A stretch of 64,000 nucleotides of DNA from Owenia fusiformis. Lineage: Eukaryota > Annelida > Polychaeta > Sabellida > Oweniidae. Within the stretch, counting starts at the first letter, position 1. The number at the start of each line of letters is the position of its first letter. Below the pieces are notes generated by a model that was given only the letters and a program-made list of their open reading frames with translations, was not told where the DNA came from and did not search any database. This document shows positions 1 to 14,100 of this stretch, piece by piece. The stretch is from NCBI GenBank assembly GCA_903813345.2, contig CAIIXF020000010.1:9976349-10040348 (forward strand). The letters run 5' to 3'. The position numbers were made by a program, and so were the translations under genes.

Positions 1-945
1 TTGAAGTGTAAAATACGAGATATAGATTGAGTACACCTTTAGATAATGAATTCCTATAAAAGAAGGGGACCTCAAAAGCTACCTAGTTTCAATATTTGGA
101 CACCAAAATGCCTAGGTCAAAATCTAGGTCAAATTCATAGTTTTTCCTTATTTTTGCGATTCTGGCACTACACTTTTAGGATTTGCTTCAAAATTTTGTA
201 TACAGGTAGCAAAGAGTGTGCTAATAGTGTTAGCCTTTTGCCGTCAGAGAGTATTTTGACCCACTTTTGAGATATGGTGTCCGAAAAGTAGGTCAAAATA
301 AAAGTTCTCCGAATTTAGCATATGAGTTATGAAATAAGGATAGAATTTTCTGAGGAATCTGAATCTGCAAACCAAATTTCGATCCGACTTTCTGTTTGAA
401 AGTAATAGCGTTTTGAAAGCTCAAAAATTGCTAAATTTGGTGCCCCATGTTATGTCAATAGGGAAAAAGATTTTTTTGAAGTCTAAAATACCAGATATAG
501 ACTGAGTACAGCTTAACATTCTGAAAGCCTTTAAAAGAAGGGGACCTCGAAGGCTATCTAGCTTTAAAATTTGGACACCAAAATGCCAAGGTCAAAATCT
601 AGGGCAAATTCATAATTTTCCTTATTTTTGCGATTCTGACATTACACTTTAATGATTTGCTTCGAAATTTTGTATACAGGTAGCAAAGAGTGTGCTTATA
701 GTGATAGCCTTTTGCCGTCAGAAAGTATTTTGACCCACTTTTGAGATATGGTTTTCCAAAAAGTAGGTCAAAATAAAAAAATCTCCAAATTTAATGTATG
801 AGTTATGAATTAAGGGTAGAATTTTCTCAGGAGTCCGAATCTTTAAACCAAAATACAATCTAACTTCTGGTTAGATAGTTATAGCGGTTTGAAGTCTTGA
901 AAAGTCGCTATGATGATATCCCCATGTTAAGCCAATGGAGTCGAA
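1..945. repeat. Two tandem copies of a ~475 bp repeat
   Basis: Positions 1-475 and 476-945 align along their whole length; for example both carry 'aaaagaaggggacctc' and 'gtatacaggtagcaaagag' at equivalent places. Identity by eye is roughly 85 percent, with scattered substitutions and small indels. The first copy starts at the window edge, so the array may extend leftwards. No coding potential is visible: reading frames are short and not conserved between copies. It could be a satellite fragment or a local duplication. Confidence 0.8.
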
Positions 946-2145
946 GATAAAAAATGGAGAGTTGTCTAAATTCTAGCTGACTCGATCAGCTTATTCTGGA
1001 TGACTCAGCTTACAAGTATTCTGGATGACTCAGCTTAAAAAAAGAATTAAATCTGGAGTCTTAAATTGAACTTGTTCAATTTACATGTCTAGTTATATTA
1101 GCATGTTAAACATGTAAAGGTTTGGAGTCAAAACTTACAGCATTACAGCCTTGTTTGCCACTTTCTACAGCAGACCAACTTTTATTGTACCTCTAAAAAG
1201 TGTTCCACTTAGGAGGTGTTCCACTTATAGAGGTTCATTTAACATTATTTAAGTCAGATGGTCTTGGGACTCTTAAAGTGTTCCACTAGCAGATGTGTTC
1301 CACTTTACAGGTTTCATTGTACCCTTTATTGAACAAATGTTCAGTATTGAAATTTATGCAAACCTTTTCGAATGTGTTTCACTGTATAAATAAATGTCTT
1401 TTGTCAAGTTTTGATTTCAACAAATAATATATTAATAAAAAGGCAGTTTGTTTAGTTGAGACAAGGTGCCAAAGAAACTAAAATTGCCAATATGTTTATA
1501 AAAATGCAATCTGTCAATCTACTAAGAGGAATATCTCATTTTGTAATTCAATTTTAGTTTTTAGTGCAATATTATGATGGGCTGCATGAAATAACAATAT
1601 TATTACTCAGTTTCCTTCTGTTACACAGGAAATTATTCATGCGACTGGATTTTGAAACTTCCACCAGTGAGAATATGAAATAAAAAGTTCTTTTATGATT
1701 TAGCTGTAACTTTTTTTTGGATATATACCCTTTAGAACACTTAAAGAATTATGTGTTTTATCCAAAGCAGTCAGCAAAATGTAGATATATAGGTGTCATG
1801 TACAGTAGCAACTGAAGATATGTATATTGATGATTTTTGGATTTATTTCTTACAATAGGAAATAATATTTATAATATGAGAAATATTGAATACTATCTAG
1901 TATGGCTGTATTTATGCCTAATGTCTGTGTGTTCAAAATATCCTATTAATTGCTTGCTATTTTGTAATGAAATAAAGAAGACAAATGTGATATTATATTG
2001 GGCTTTTGTTTAATTTCTCTCTAGCATGTTATAAAACATAGGGTAGTATATGGTAGCAATACAATGCCAGTATGGGGAGATATAAAAATATTTTGCAGTA
2101 AAAAATATTTTGATCAGAACTTTACATTGAAACAATCAGTCTAGA
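946..2145. other. Non-coding 3' flank of the misato gene
   Basis: No gene seen. It contains a decayed short element around 1190-1320 with repeated 'gtgttccact' motifs, related to the family with ends like TACAGTAAAACCTG found at 35148, 54661 and 59173. A minus-strand AATAAA at 1842-1847, about 300 nt past the misato stop codon, is a possible poly(A) signal. The rest is AT-rich without recognisable structure. Confidence 0.5.
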
Positions 2146-5100
2146 TCACTCCATCAATTGAGTTGAATAATTGCTAGCCATATCTTCTAGACTATTAAGC
2201 ATCTCATTATAATCATCTTGTTCTAATCCAGAATCTTTAAACTTATGGTATTTATTAATGTCAAGTCTCTTGGCTTCATGGATAAGTTTGTTTAACATGG
2301 TGGCAGCGGTGGGATTACTCTGCAATGAAGTCCATATTGGAACAGTTTCTACACCTGAAAGAAGCAATTGACACATTTAAAACCAGAAAAAATAATTCCC
2401 ATTTCTCATCACATGTGTTGAAGATTTTGGACCTGTCCGTATCTTTTTTATTTCAAATTCAAAAGGATCTGTTCTGTATAATAGCCCTTACCAATAAATC
2501 CTGCCACTTTTTTGTAAATGAAAGAGGCTTGGATATATGGCAAGATTGATGATGTCATTGGTTGTAGGTAGCAATCTATCCAAGCAAAAATAGGATCAAC
2601 TTATTGTTAATTTTGTAAAAGAACAACCTATGACATCATCAATCAAGCCAATGTATCATAGATTCTTTGATAAATCAAAAGGTGGCAGGAGTTACTGGAA
2701 TTTACTGAACCTGAGCTTTATAATATATTTCTAATAGTTAGATACTTTATATAAAGTAAAGGTGAGTTATACTTGCCTACAGTGGGAAGCCTAGGTGTTT
2801 GTGATAACTGACCATCAGGTGTGAGATTGTCTCTGAATATATTGGGGAAGGGAGCTATGACTTTACATGGTTGCTTCACAACAAAACATGAGCTGCAATA
2901 GAAAACCTTTAAGTTTATTTAAATTCACTGTTTATCAGATCCCAAGCTCTACATTAGTATAAAATGCTCCATAATGGTTAAGACTAGGGATGTCACGGTT
3001 TCCCGATATTGTCCCGTCCCTCAGGACTTTGGTCTCAGGACGGGACATGACAACCCTTGTATACCGAAGATTTTGGTCCATGTTCAGGATATACTATTTC
3101 TCCTGTATATGACCCTAAAACTTCCCAAATGCACGATAAATATGATCTAAACTAGAATTTTCTTTCGTTTTATTATCTGCCGGATTGCGTTCATGCGTAA
3201 ATGCCATGTAGTGGTAATATTACAATAAGTAATTATAATAAACAAAAATTCAGGACAGAACATGCAGTTTTATCGATAAAAGTGTTTTCCTTTAAAATAT
3301 GCTTTAAATTAATTTATCCCGAAATGGATAATTCCTGTCCCGTCCCGAAATATTTTTGTCCCGTGACATCCCTAGTTAATATGTATAATGTATAAATCCT
3401 GTTTCCAGCACTGGACTAATTCCAAAAAACACTTAAATGAATAAGAATGAAACTGACTGAAATTGATAAAGTAAATAGATTTATTATGTAAATATTAATT
3501 AATCGATACAATAAAGTTCACCAATATCCATATACAGAAGTAAAATGTTTCGTAATAGTGGTAAACAGTGTAGTGATTTTCTTACTTGAGTGTATATGGG
3601 AACATTTCAGTTGAATAGAGTTGAAGCAGATCTTGGTAGTCATTACACTTTCCTAGTACACTGTGGACATCTTTATCTGAAACACTGCAAACCAAACGAC
3701 TTTTTATGGTTTCTCAAACGAAAAATTTAATGAGAAATAAAAAAAATAATAGTGTAACTTGCTGCTTTTTCGCAATTTTGTCAAAATGTGAGTAGGCATC
3801 TTGCGATTTTTTATTGCAAAAGATAGACCTTCGCCCCTTTTTAGTGGAAACTGGCATAATATAAAAGTTATTGGAAAAAACCTTGACACTTAAGACAGAC
3901 TCCCTGATGTCTCAATATTCATTGAATAAATACGAGCATTTCATTTTCATTATCTCTCAATATTGAATTATTTTCCATTTCGATTTACCTTTTCATTCTA
4001 TTTGGTGGTATTCCTCTCAATACCATCGACTGTGAAAACAACTTAGACTTTGATGTTGGGTATGGTCCTAGTGGTTGCCATGGTAACTCATCTTCCAGCT
4101 CCATTAACCGACCAATCAGAGACTGTGATTGATTCAGGGTGAATGGGAATGAAGCATTTAGTGTTAATACCTGAAAAATATGTTATTTCTAAACATAGAC
4201 CTCATGAAAAAACAGATAGATGAGTAGGCTTGATGCCATATCAGATTATCAATAAGTTCTTATTTACTGTCATTTGATTGCATCAATTATGGACTTCTCC
4301 ACATGTATTTTTATATGAGGTTTACAAAAGTTTACTGAATCTCAGAAAGAAAAACAACAAAAACATTGATGAAATTCCCATTTTGTCAATGGCTTGTGGC
4401 TGAGATCTGCTTTAAATTGGTATATACCACACATTAGGAAATTTCAAAATTCTTGAGATTCCCTTATCTGATTAACTTAGATATTGTACCTTTCTATTAC
4501 ACTGTGTCAGTGCATCTGTTATGTGTGTCATTGTCATTGCACTGCCATCTAGCCTATATGGGAGTGACATTGTGTCGAGACAGGCTGCTAGGACTGCACT
4601 ACTATGGTAAGCCAACCTAGCCTAGAAATAATCATAAACTTCACTTCAAATTCAAGAAGAATGAGTTGCATAATATGTGTGCATAATCACATTATACAGC
4701 AATTCCAAAAGTTATATTTCTCCCACATCTAATGATCCATGTTTCACAGATGGTGCACAAGTGTATTGGGTCTAGGATTTGGTTTGAAAGGAGTACAGTG
4801 AAACCTGCAATAGTATATACAAACACCTCTGTAATCTGATGATCTCTCAATGTGGAGACTTTTTCTCAGTCCAAATTTTGTTATCTCCCATTGACTTACA
4901 TGTTTATAAAACCTTGAAATGTGAACACCTTCTAATCTGAACACTTTTGGGTGATATAGAGGCATTTGGATTAGACAGGTTTTACTGTACTGTATGTAAC
5001 ACCTCATCAAGACCATTGGAACGTCAGGATCTAGTTAAATGCTCAGGCAACATATCATACTCACATCAAAATTAGTATGAGGAAACTGAAGTGGGCCCTG

Positions 5101-8100
5101 TGGTTTCCGCCATTGCTCCTGACAGGTTGACAATGGAAGGAATGCACTACTGTGGGTTGCAGCTTTATTATAGGTCAGTACACTGTTGATCACACGAAGT
5201 GAGTCCTGGTAAGTTGTCTGGAAAACATACTTATATTAAGTCAACTATTTCATTGGGATGGGGGGAAAAACTGTAAAAGCCAGAGTTTCATTAGAGATTT
5301 GACAATCCTTTGTGATAAATGGGCTCTAGAGGCCCAAATATATGGCCTTAAGTGTCAAAATGGGCCAGATCTGAGCCTTATAATGATTCATAATTTGGGC
5401 TCTGTTCCAAAACTAAAGGAGCAACCTTCCTTAAACTACTTACAGTGTCTCCATGATGAGCTGGTGAGAGTCCAAATGTAAATATCCCTTTAGAGGAGTA
5501 CTCATCTTCTAGATGTTCCAAAAGACTTGTTGACAAACCCCCAAATCCATCAAATGTGTCTGTCAGGACATGGAAACCCTGAAATCATAATATCTTTCAT
5601 GTATGTTCTGTTGTTTAACAGGATTTAGCAAAGAAAGCACCAATCAGTCATATTAGAGTAATGCAAAGAGAGTGGAAAGGATAGCAACAACAAGAGAATA
5701 AGTTTAAAAAAAATGTCAAAATGTTTTGCTCCCATCATTCAATTTCATGCCTATTTTCTTAAAAAGTGGCTATCTATCCCCTTTTTTCAATTCTAATGAG
5801 TTTTTGGACATTTCTCCATTTTAAATCTTCAATAACTTCACAATCTGATATCTAAACTTGCCTTTAGAAATATAAAGAAAACATTTAACATTTTTATCCT
5901 TTAAAAAAGGATGTACCTAATACTTTACACTCTCTAATCCCTTCTCATATAATTTCTTCAATATACATTACATTACTTTAGTTAAACCTGCACATCGCTC
6001 CAAAACGCAATCTTGGGTTGTTTCGGGGGTTGTTTCGGGGGTGAACTTTATCATTTTGAGCTTAATAAAAGATTATAGAATGATGAACAAATGGGGCAAA
6101 TCTTGTGTATAAATACTTACGATAAATGAGTCATTTCAAATATTGTTCATTGAATTGCTTCGATTGGTGACGTAGATATGATTTGGAAAAGGTTTCTAAA
6201 TTAAGAACGTGACGTCACTACCGAATCATAGCATTCAAGATTAGTGGCGTTTAATTATTACTGTCATTCATAATAACTTGGTGGCCTTGCGGTAGAATGC
6301 TCGCTCAGCATGCAGGAGGCCCGGGTTCGAATCCTGCGCTCACTTTTTTTTCTTTTTTTTAACTAAATGATTGTTCTTTGATATTATGTAGAAAAAACAA
6401 TTTTTATTTACATAAACTTTATATTAGAGCTTGAAAATGTAAAAACAATATATGTCAATATATTGCGTTTTGGAGCGATGTGCAGGTTTAATCATCGACA
6501 TGCAAAAATAACTTGCATAAAGTCTACATACCTGTAAATGATCACATTCTTCCAAGAAGAAATGGAGTTTATCATCTATCTCATCTTGGTGAGTTCTTGT
6601 GTTGTAGATGGCACTACCATAGGAAAAAATATCAAATGGTTCATTTTCGCTGAAATCATACAATGAAAAATATTAGGGTCAATTGAGGTATTGTAGTACC
6701 CAACAGTATTTATTTAATTTTTACAGCTTTATGTATTGCATTTTCAAACTGACAAATATATACTGTAGTGATAATAAGTTATTTTTTTTCACAAGCATGA
6801 AATATTTTCCGGATATTACAACATATTCATATGCTCAAATAATAAGTCGGGTGACTGACTGACTCTTTACTCTTACTTAAGATCATAGATAATAGTTGAA
6901 TCAACTGCACACACAATAAAACCCAAAGTACATGTACAGGGTGTCAAAATGAATAATTCCCCCCCTTAATTTCAAAAGTATGAACTTTTGTGCATAAAAG
7001 TGCATCTAATTGAGCTAGTCATCTGAAACTTCTTGTGGAGTTGCTCCATGAAGCCTAGTTTTGATGTGCCAAAGAATAATTCAGATATCATGCAGACAAG
7101 AAAGTTATGCAACATTATGTGGATGTTAAAGTAAGAGGGAGAGAACATATTTGACACCCTGTACATGTATGAAAATAAAAGCAGAGCATTCTCATCTTTC
7201 CAAGATATTTTAGATTTCTCATCGGACTCACTTGTTGTAAATCTAAGATTTTCTCTTTAGATTGTAAATCTATAATTTTCTCATAGTAAATTCATGTTTC
7301 CTCTTATAGCTGTACCTGTTATGTGAGTAATCTTGCAAAACATATAGCGACTTTGGATGTAGGTAGATTTTGAGAAAATCTGACCAGACTTTGATGTTTT
7401 TCTCAAGATGGTACAGTTTTTTAGTGAGGTCTTCCTCAATATCTGTGGGACTAGACTCTTTAGATACATCTGGAAATGAATGAAAAGGCATTAACATCAC
7501 TACCTGATAAGTTATTGTAAATGGTTACAAAAGTGTGACAGTTTGTTACAGATGCCAACTGCCAACTACAGTGCCAAATATTAATCAAGGCATTGACATG
7601 TAAAATCTACCTGCCATTTGTAACAGGCACTGAAGACTAACTGCCAAACTCCAAATGCCAAACACCAACCACCAAACACAAAAATATAACAATATGTCAC
7701 CACTTATGATGGTGACATGAATATAATAAAACATGCAGCATGACCTATATCTGTGTTCCCCACTGCTTCAGATTTTAAGTCACTTCCCAAAATTGTTATA
7801 GAAGCCATTTTTGTGACCAGTATTTGACATTGTAATTGGTATTTTTCATGAAATCAACACACTATGAATGATTTACATTGTATCAACCTCCTCATGCAGA
7901 CCTCAGCTCAATAACCTTATTACTTATCAAAAATGGTGCAGTTTCTTTCTAAATTCAATGATGGTGACTTTTCTAGCAATCTGATTGGACAATGTGACAC
8001 AAATGTATGCTGTATTTTTACACATTCTGATACAGAATCTGTATTATACTCTGCATGAGGTAACCATATATTTTCCCTTTGGTCTCCATGGCAACACAAG

Positions 8101-11100
8101 AATATAAGAACTTACCACCTATTTCCATCTTCTCATCCTCTTCCACTTTTCTCCTCTTTCTCTCAGAGCCATCTATATGTGCCTCCTAAAACAAGCACAA
8201 AAACACCATCATCAACTGTTTATGCCTTCTTGTTCTCCTATCAAAACAAGGGCTCAATCCATAGCACATGCTTAAATTGTCATTAATACCCCTGCCGATG
8301 CTTAAATTGTCATTAATGCCCCTGCCCATGCTTGAATTGTCAATAATACCTCTGCCCATGCTTAAATTGTCATTAATACCCCTGCCCATGCTTAAATTGT
8401 TATTAATACCCATGCCCATGCTTAAATTGTCATTAATACCCCTGCTCATGCTTAAATTGTCATTAATATCCCTGCCCATGCTTAAATTGTCATTGATACT
8501 TGATACCCCTGCCCATGCTTAAATTGTCATTAATATCGCTGCTTATGCTTAAATTGTCATTAATACCCCCGCCCATGCTTAAATTGTCATTAATACCTTT
8601 GCCCATGCTTAAATTGTCATTAATACCCCTGACATAAATAATGTTAGAACCAGAGGCATATATGAGGTGACCTATATGATATACATGTATATTATATATT
8701 ATTCTACAACCTTGTGTCAATCAACCTTTTTAACTTTTTTGAATGTTAAGACATCAATGGATATATGCATATATTGTTCAACGAAACAATTGGTCTTACT
8801 TGTCAAACTACTGTGAACTTCTAAGGTGAACAGGCATTTCTTAAAGTGCAAAATGTGAAAGAAAAATCTTAGAAAGCCAAAAAAGGATTAGAGAGATTTT
8901 GGAATGATCAACCCTGCCCCACTATACCAATATTTAAGATGTAGTCAAACTAAACTTCACCCACAGAATACCCCATGAGGCAAAATAATTAAGTGTTTAA
9001 GTGTTACCTGTTGCCTTTCAAGATCTAGTAGAAAATCATTCTTCTCGCCAACTTCAACTTTGTGTTGTGTCACATCAGCTGCCCTGCAGTAAATTGAGAA
9101 ACAATGTGTTTATATCTGTATAGATCAATACTGCATGAGAAAATACAGCATTTCATTATAAGGTATTTGATCCTTCCTTTGGGTGACTTAGACCCTTTAC
9201 CTCCTAAAAATCTTAGAAAGCCCAAAATGGTTTGATTAGAGAAATTCTGGAATGATCAACCCTGCCCCACCATACCAACATTTAAGATGTAGCCAAACTA
9301 AACTCAACCCACAGAATACCCCATGAGGCAAGCTTCGGAGCTACAGCACATTTCTCTATGCAAATAACATTATTTTAGAATATAAGGTAATTGCATGTTG
9401 TGCATTTTATATTTCATCTATCAAACATAAAAATTATTTTATACAATTACCATTTTAGATCTTCCTCTAGATTGAGGTCATAGAGGTTCCCATCTTGTTT
9501 CAATGTGTTCAGACTCCCTTTCAGGTCAAACCCTATCAGACGTGGCGTATATGTCACCTCACCCTGTAGAAAATAACACATTACACTGTACCTGTACATA
9601 TTACATATGACCAGCCAATAGCCAGTTTTGACAGGGAATGCTACTTTAAGTCATGCTAGGTGTTTTTCCCCAATCCTAAGAGCATTCATTCGGAAAACAA
9701 GGGGTCCTTGGTTCGATCGCCACGGGGGTGGACTGCTTTTTCACATTAGCCCTTAGAGAGTAGAATTTCATTCTGTGTTTTCATTAACTAATCTACTTTC
9801 ATATAAATTCACTCAGATCAGAATGCAAATAGGGAGACTGTTCTAAGCCAGCTAGAATGAGGTCCCACTATTGGCATGGTTTTGTTTTTGTGAATAATGG
9901 CACCGTTTGGTAAGGTCACACGATGAAAAAGCAAATTTCTCCAAAACGACACAAAGAAAAAAACTTGGGACCAATGGTGTAAATTGCCTCCATGGACACC
10001 TATAAAATGGATATGTGCGTTGGTTCAGATGAATGGCGGTTTTCATTTGTCCAAAAATTGATGATGGATGGACTGATGGGTGGATAGACAGACTGCTGGA
10101 TAGATAGTATGATATTCAAGGGCTCATCATGTGAGCCAAAGATTATGATTATGAAACAATAGGTTACAAAATTGTTATTGAATGGGGTTTGTTCATCACA
10201 TTTATTTGGACCAGGGGAAAAAATAGACTGAGGTAAGAGATTTCTAAACCTGGAAAGGACCCTTTAGTTAGCCTATTTTCAAAGATCAGAAAAAATGGTA
10301 AAAATATACAGTTGTTTTTACCATGAGATTCTGTCCCTCTCTGAACATGACATCTGTGTTGACCTCCTTGTTAGCTGCTTCCTTAGGGTCATACACAAAA
10401 GATGCATCCTGAAATCAAACAAAAAGCTCATATTATAGATACATTGTACCATAGGCTTTATGTACAGAAACGTATCAATGGCTTGTTAAAGTGAAGTTGC
10501 AACAGAAAGTACATGTGAGTTGAGTAACTTATTTGTTCAACTGTTATTTCATGATAAGAACCATACAATCCTTTGATTTTAAAGTAATTTGGGAAAATTT
10601 GGAAAATGTAAACATCCCCTTTTCAATCTTTAATAAATTTGAACATGATTCCATCTAAGATCTTCAATAACTACCATATTTGATTAGATATCTCGATTCT
10701 TTTTTCAGATAATAAAATTATGTAAGGGAAATGCTGACATGCTTTTCGAAAAAATTTGATTCCAACATTTTACATTCTATTATTTGCTGCCAGTTTAACA
10801 ACTACCATAAAGGCCCTAAAAAGTAATTGATCAGGCATGGTAATCAACATGTTTGAAGTCATATTACATGTATATTCATGTGCCACATTTGATGTCATAA
10901 TTTTCATGTGCCACATTTGATGTCATGTTACATGTATATTCATGTGCCACATTTGATGGCATATTACATGTATATTCATGTGCCACATTTGATGTCATGT
11001 TACAAGTATATTCATGTGCCACATTTGATGTTATGTTACAAGTATATTCATGTGCCACATTTGATGTCATGGTACATGAATATTCATGTGTCACATGAGA

Positions 11101-14100
11101 TACCATGATATTAATTTGTCACATTAGATGTCATGTCATATTCTGTCACCATCGATGTCATGCAATGTCTACATCAAGCTGCATCACCTAAGAATAATCA
11201 ATTGATAAGAATAAATTATTATTTCACGATATAGTTGGATTAAAAGTTTCATTTTGATAGTGTGGAATTTGTGACAATCAATGTTAACCATTTAGTGATA
11301 TTATGTAATCATTTACATTATGCAATTTATCTGTTACAGAATAATAGATAACAAATGGCAAATTGAACAAAAACACCTAATTAAAACCAGACTAATTAAT
11401 AACCATTTCTATTTGAAATAATTACTGTTTAAATTCCCATGATTTTGAATTGCTCAAGGGTTGGTAGCAATTTGTTATTAATCAAAAAAGTAATTTGAAA
11501 TCCATAATCTTTTGATCACAACACAAAATGGAACATTTATGCCAATCTAGCACACATATTTAGCTGCTGGGGATATTCACATATGAGAAACATGTCAATG
11601 ATCATGGAGTCAAAATTTACATAAATATAGGGGGACAAAAATAAAAACTTTCATTCAAGAAGTATTATTTACCCAGTAAAGGACATATCAAATTTTTCAT
11701 ACTTAGTTCAAGGTAAGGCACAACCATAAATATTATATTATGTATGAGCATCAACACTTTTATCAAAAATGCAAATAACTTGTAAAAATTGAAAATCAAT
11801 AGAATTAAAAAACATTTTAAAGAAATCAAACAATGTAATTTAAAGAGCAATTCAAATTTCATATTTTAAAAGAAGTCTATCACCAAGACTCGTTTAAAAA
11901 TAGTTTAATCTCAAAGAAAATATAATATTATCTACATATTGAAGAAACAAAATCCATACAATACACCAATATGGCTACAAATGATAATTCAGACATAGCA
12001 AAAGTTTGAAAATTATTTTGGTGATTTTGTTTTTAATTTTATACTGTACCATCCCTCTAATATTTGATGTACATTCAATTAATTTCAGAGTACTTCCAAA
12101 TATGGGTAAATTAATAGTCGCAATCAACATCCTGGTATTTACCTACATGTCGCTAAAACTTGGCATGCAACAAATGAGGCAAAAGAACGTATTTGTGTGG
12201 CTCGTTGAAAATAATGTGGAGCATCTATTGCCCATACTACAAGAACATAGCATTCAGACATTGGAGGAACTGGCTGCTTTGGAGATGATGGATCTGAACT
12301 ATGAGACCCTAAAAGATGTTAACAAGGAGACTCGTTATCAAATTCTCAAAGTCAGATTAAAAGCGAGAAATGAGATTGCATTTAATATGTGGCTCCTAGA
12401 GAAACGTTTAACACCATTTCAACAGATAGCTCGAATAATAAAAAAATCTGTGTATGAATTCGCTGATATGTCTTCAAGGGAAATCAATGACGTCATCAGT
12501 GAGTATGTGGACTTAGCACATCAATCGACTTTGAGGGAGATGGTTGGTGACTTCAAATACGCTGTAGAAGCATTCAAGGACAACCATATGGAGGTGGTGT
12601 ACAAAAAGGAACAGTATACAAAAGTGATAAAACAGAAAGCTGGAAAGAGCTACCTTTGGAAACTTGGTGAATATCTAAATGATCACCCGATACAGATAGT
12701 ATTCACTATGATCCTTGTATGTTTGAACAATCTAGCAATTAAGTGGGCTGTCCCAACGAAAATACCAGCTAACACTCATATAGGTTTGAGCATAGCTCTT
12801 TTCTATTTCATGCCACAGATGGGGAGAATCAATCTCACGCTTGTAATATTATTCCGTAGTTTTGTTGATCCACTTGGAGCTCTGATCACTGGTATCGTTC
12901 TCGAGATGTGGATCACGATGATCACCATATATGTTGCTAACACCGGGAACCTTATTCCTATATCATTGGTACCAACAGTGCTGTTTTTCCTCTGTGCGTG
13001 GGCCTTAAAGCTACAACCACTCTACTGGTGTAACAAGAAATCTGACTCCGAGGTACTCGTTCTTTCTGGCATGGGCTGTGTTGACTCACATGTGAAGACA
13101 TACTTAACCAATGGGCGAATCAATCTACTTACTCGACTTATTGTTGGAATCAAATCAGATGAGAAAATAAAAGTGGAAAATGTTCATATTTTGAAAATTG
13201 AAGATGTCGACATGACAACAGCAATTGTTAAAGATGTTGTACTGCCATCTATTGAGAAAGGGAACCTTCGGGAGTTGTGGATCTTGAATAATCATGGCTT
13301 TACAAATGAAACAGCCAAAATGCTAGCTGGTCTTATGGAGATGCATCCCTCCCTGGAAAGCATCCATATCATGTTCAACAGACCACGGAACATCTTTGAA
13401 ATAATAATAAATATGCTCACCAGAGACAATGCACCCATAAAATTCAACAGTGATGGTGCAAAATCAATTCTTGATGCTGTTTACACAAACAAAAATAAGA
13501 ACATTAAAGCTGATGAAGGTGAACGAAATGTGAAAGTTCTGGACTTAAGAGGTGTTGAATTAGATGAGGAATTCCGTGACTTTGCCCATAAAATTAGTCA
13601 GAACATGGACATTAAGGTGATGGGTAGCAAAAATCCATCTGACATTTATATCAACTCCTTATGGTACAGAGTGGTACATAATCCTGTATTTAAGTACTCA
13701 ATTCAGTTTGCAATCCTGGCATTTTTCCTCTATCGTCTTTCACACCAAATGACTTTCTATAACTTTAATTAATATTTAATATGTTATTCAACAGTTTTCT
13801 CTGATGTATGTATGTATGTATTATTTATTTGCGTCTAAAAATTGGACAGTTACATATTATACAATGAAATAAAGAAAGTAAATTAAACATCATTTCAATA
13901 TAATTAAATTTAAATTCTCATCATTTCAATTTCTAGCTGGGAGCAAACTCTAGTAATACAAATGTTACAATCGAATATAAATAAAATCATGAACATGTAA
14001 TTTATACACCTGTATAGATTAAATAAAATAAAATAAATATTTGATATTGATTTAATCTACATGTATTATTAAGGTGAACATTAGTAACATTAATTACAAG

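Noticed and set aside
8266-8634. Possible CRISPR-like array
   Set aside because: Units are contiguous with no unique spacers, in a eukaryotic intron; it is a minisatellite.
8186-8720. Frames repeating [10 protein letters not shown] and the 10876-11108 frames repeating [11 protein letters not shown]
   Set aside because: They are translations of 30 bp and 36 bp minisatellites inside misato introns.
9685-9740. tRNA-like B box (ggttcgatcgcc) near 9710
   Set aside because: No A box, cloverleaf or terminator can be built around it; at most a fragment.
11985-12101. N-terminal extension of the nested membrane-protein frame upstream of the ATG at 12102
   Set aside because: The frame is open but has no ATG there, and a 3' splice-like site ends at 12088, so the extension is more likely intron or UTR.
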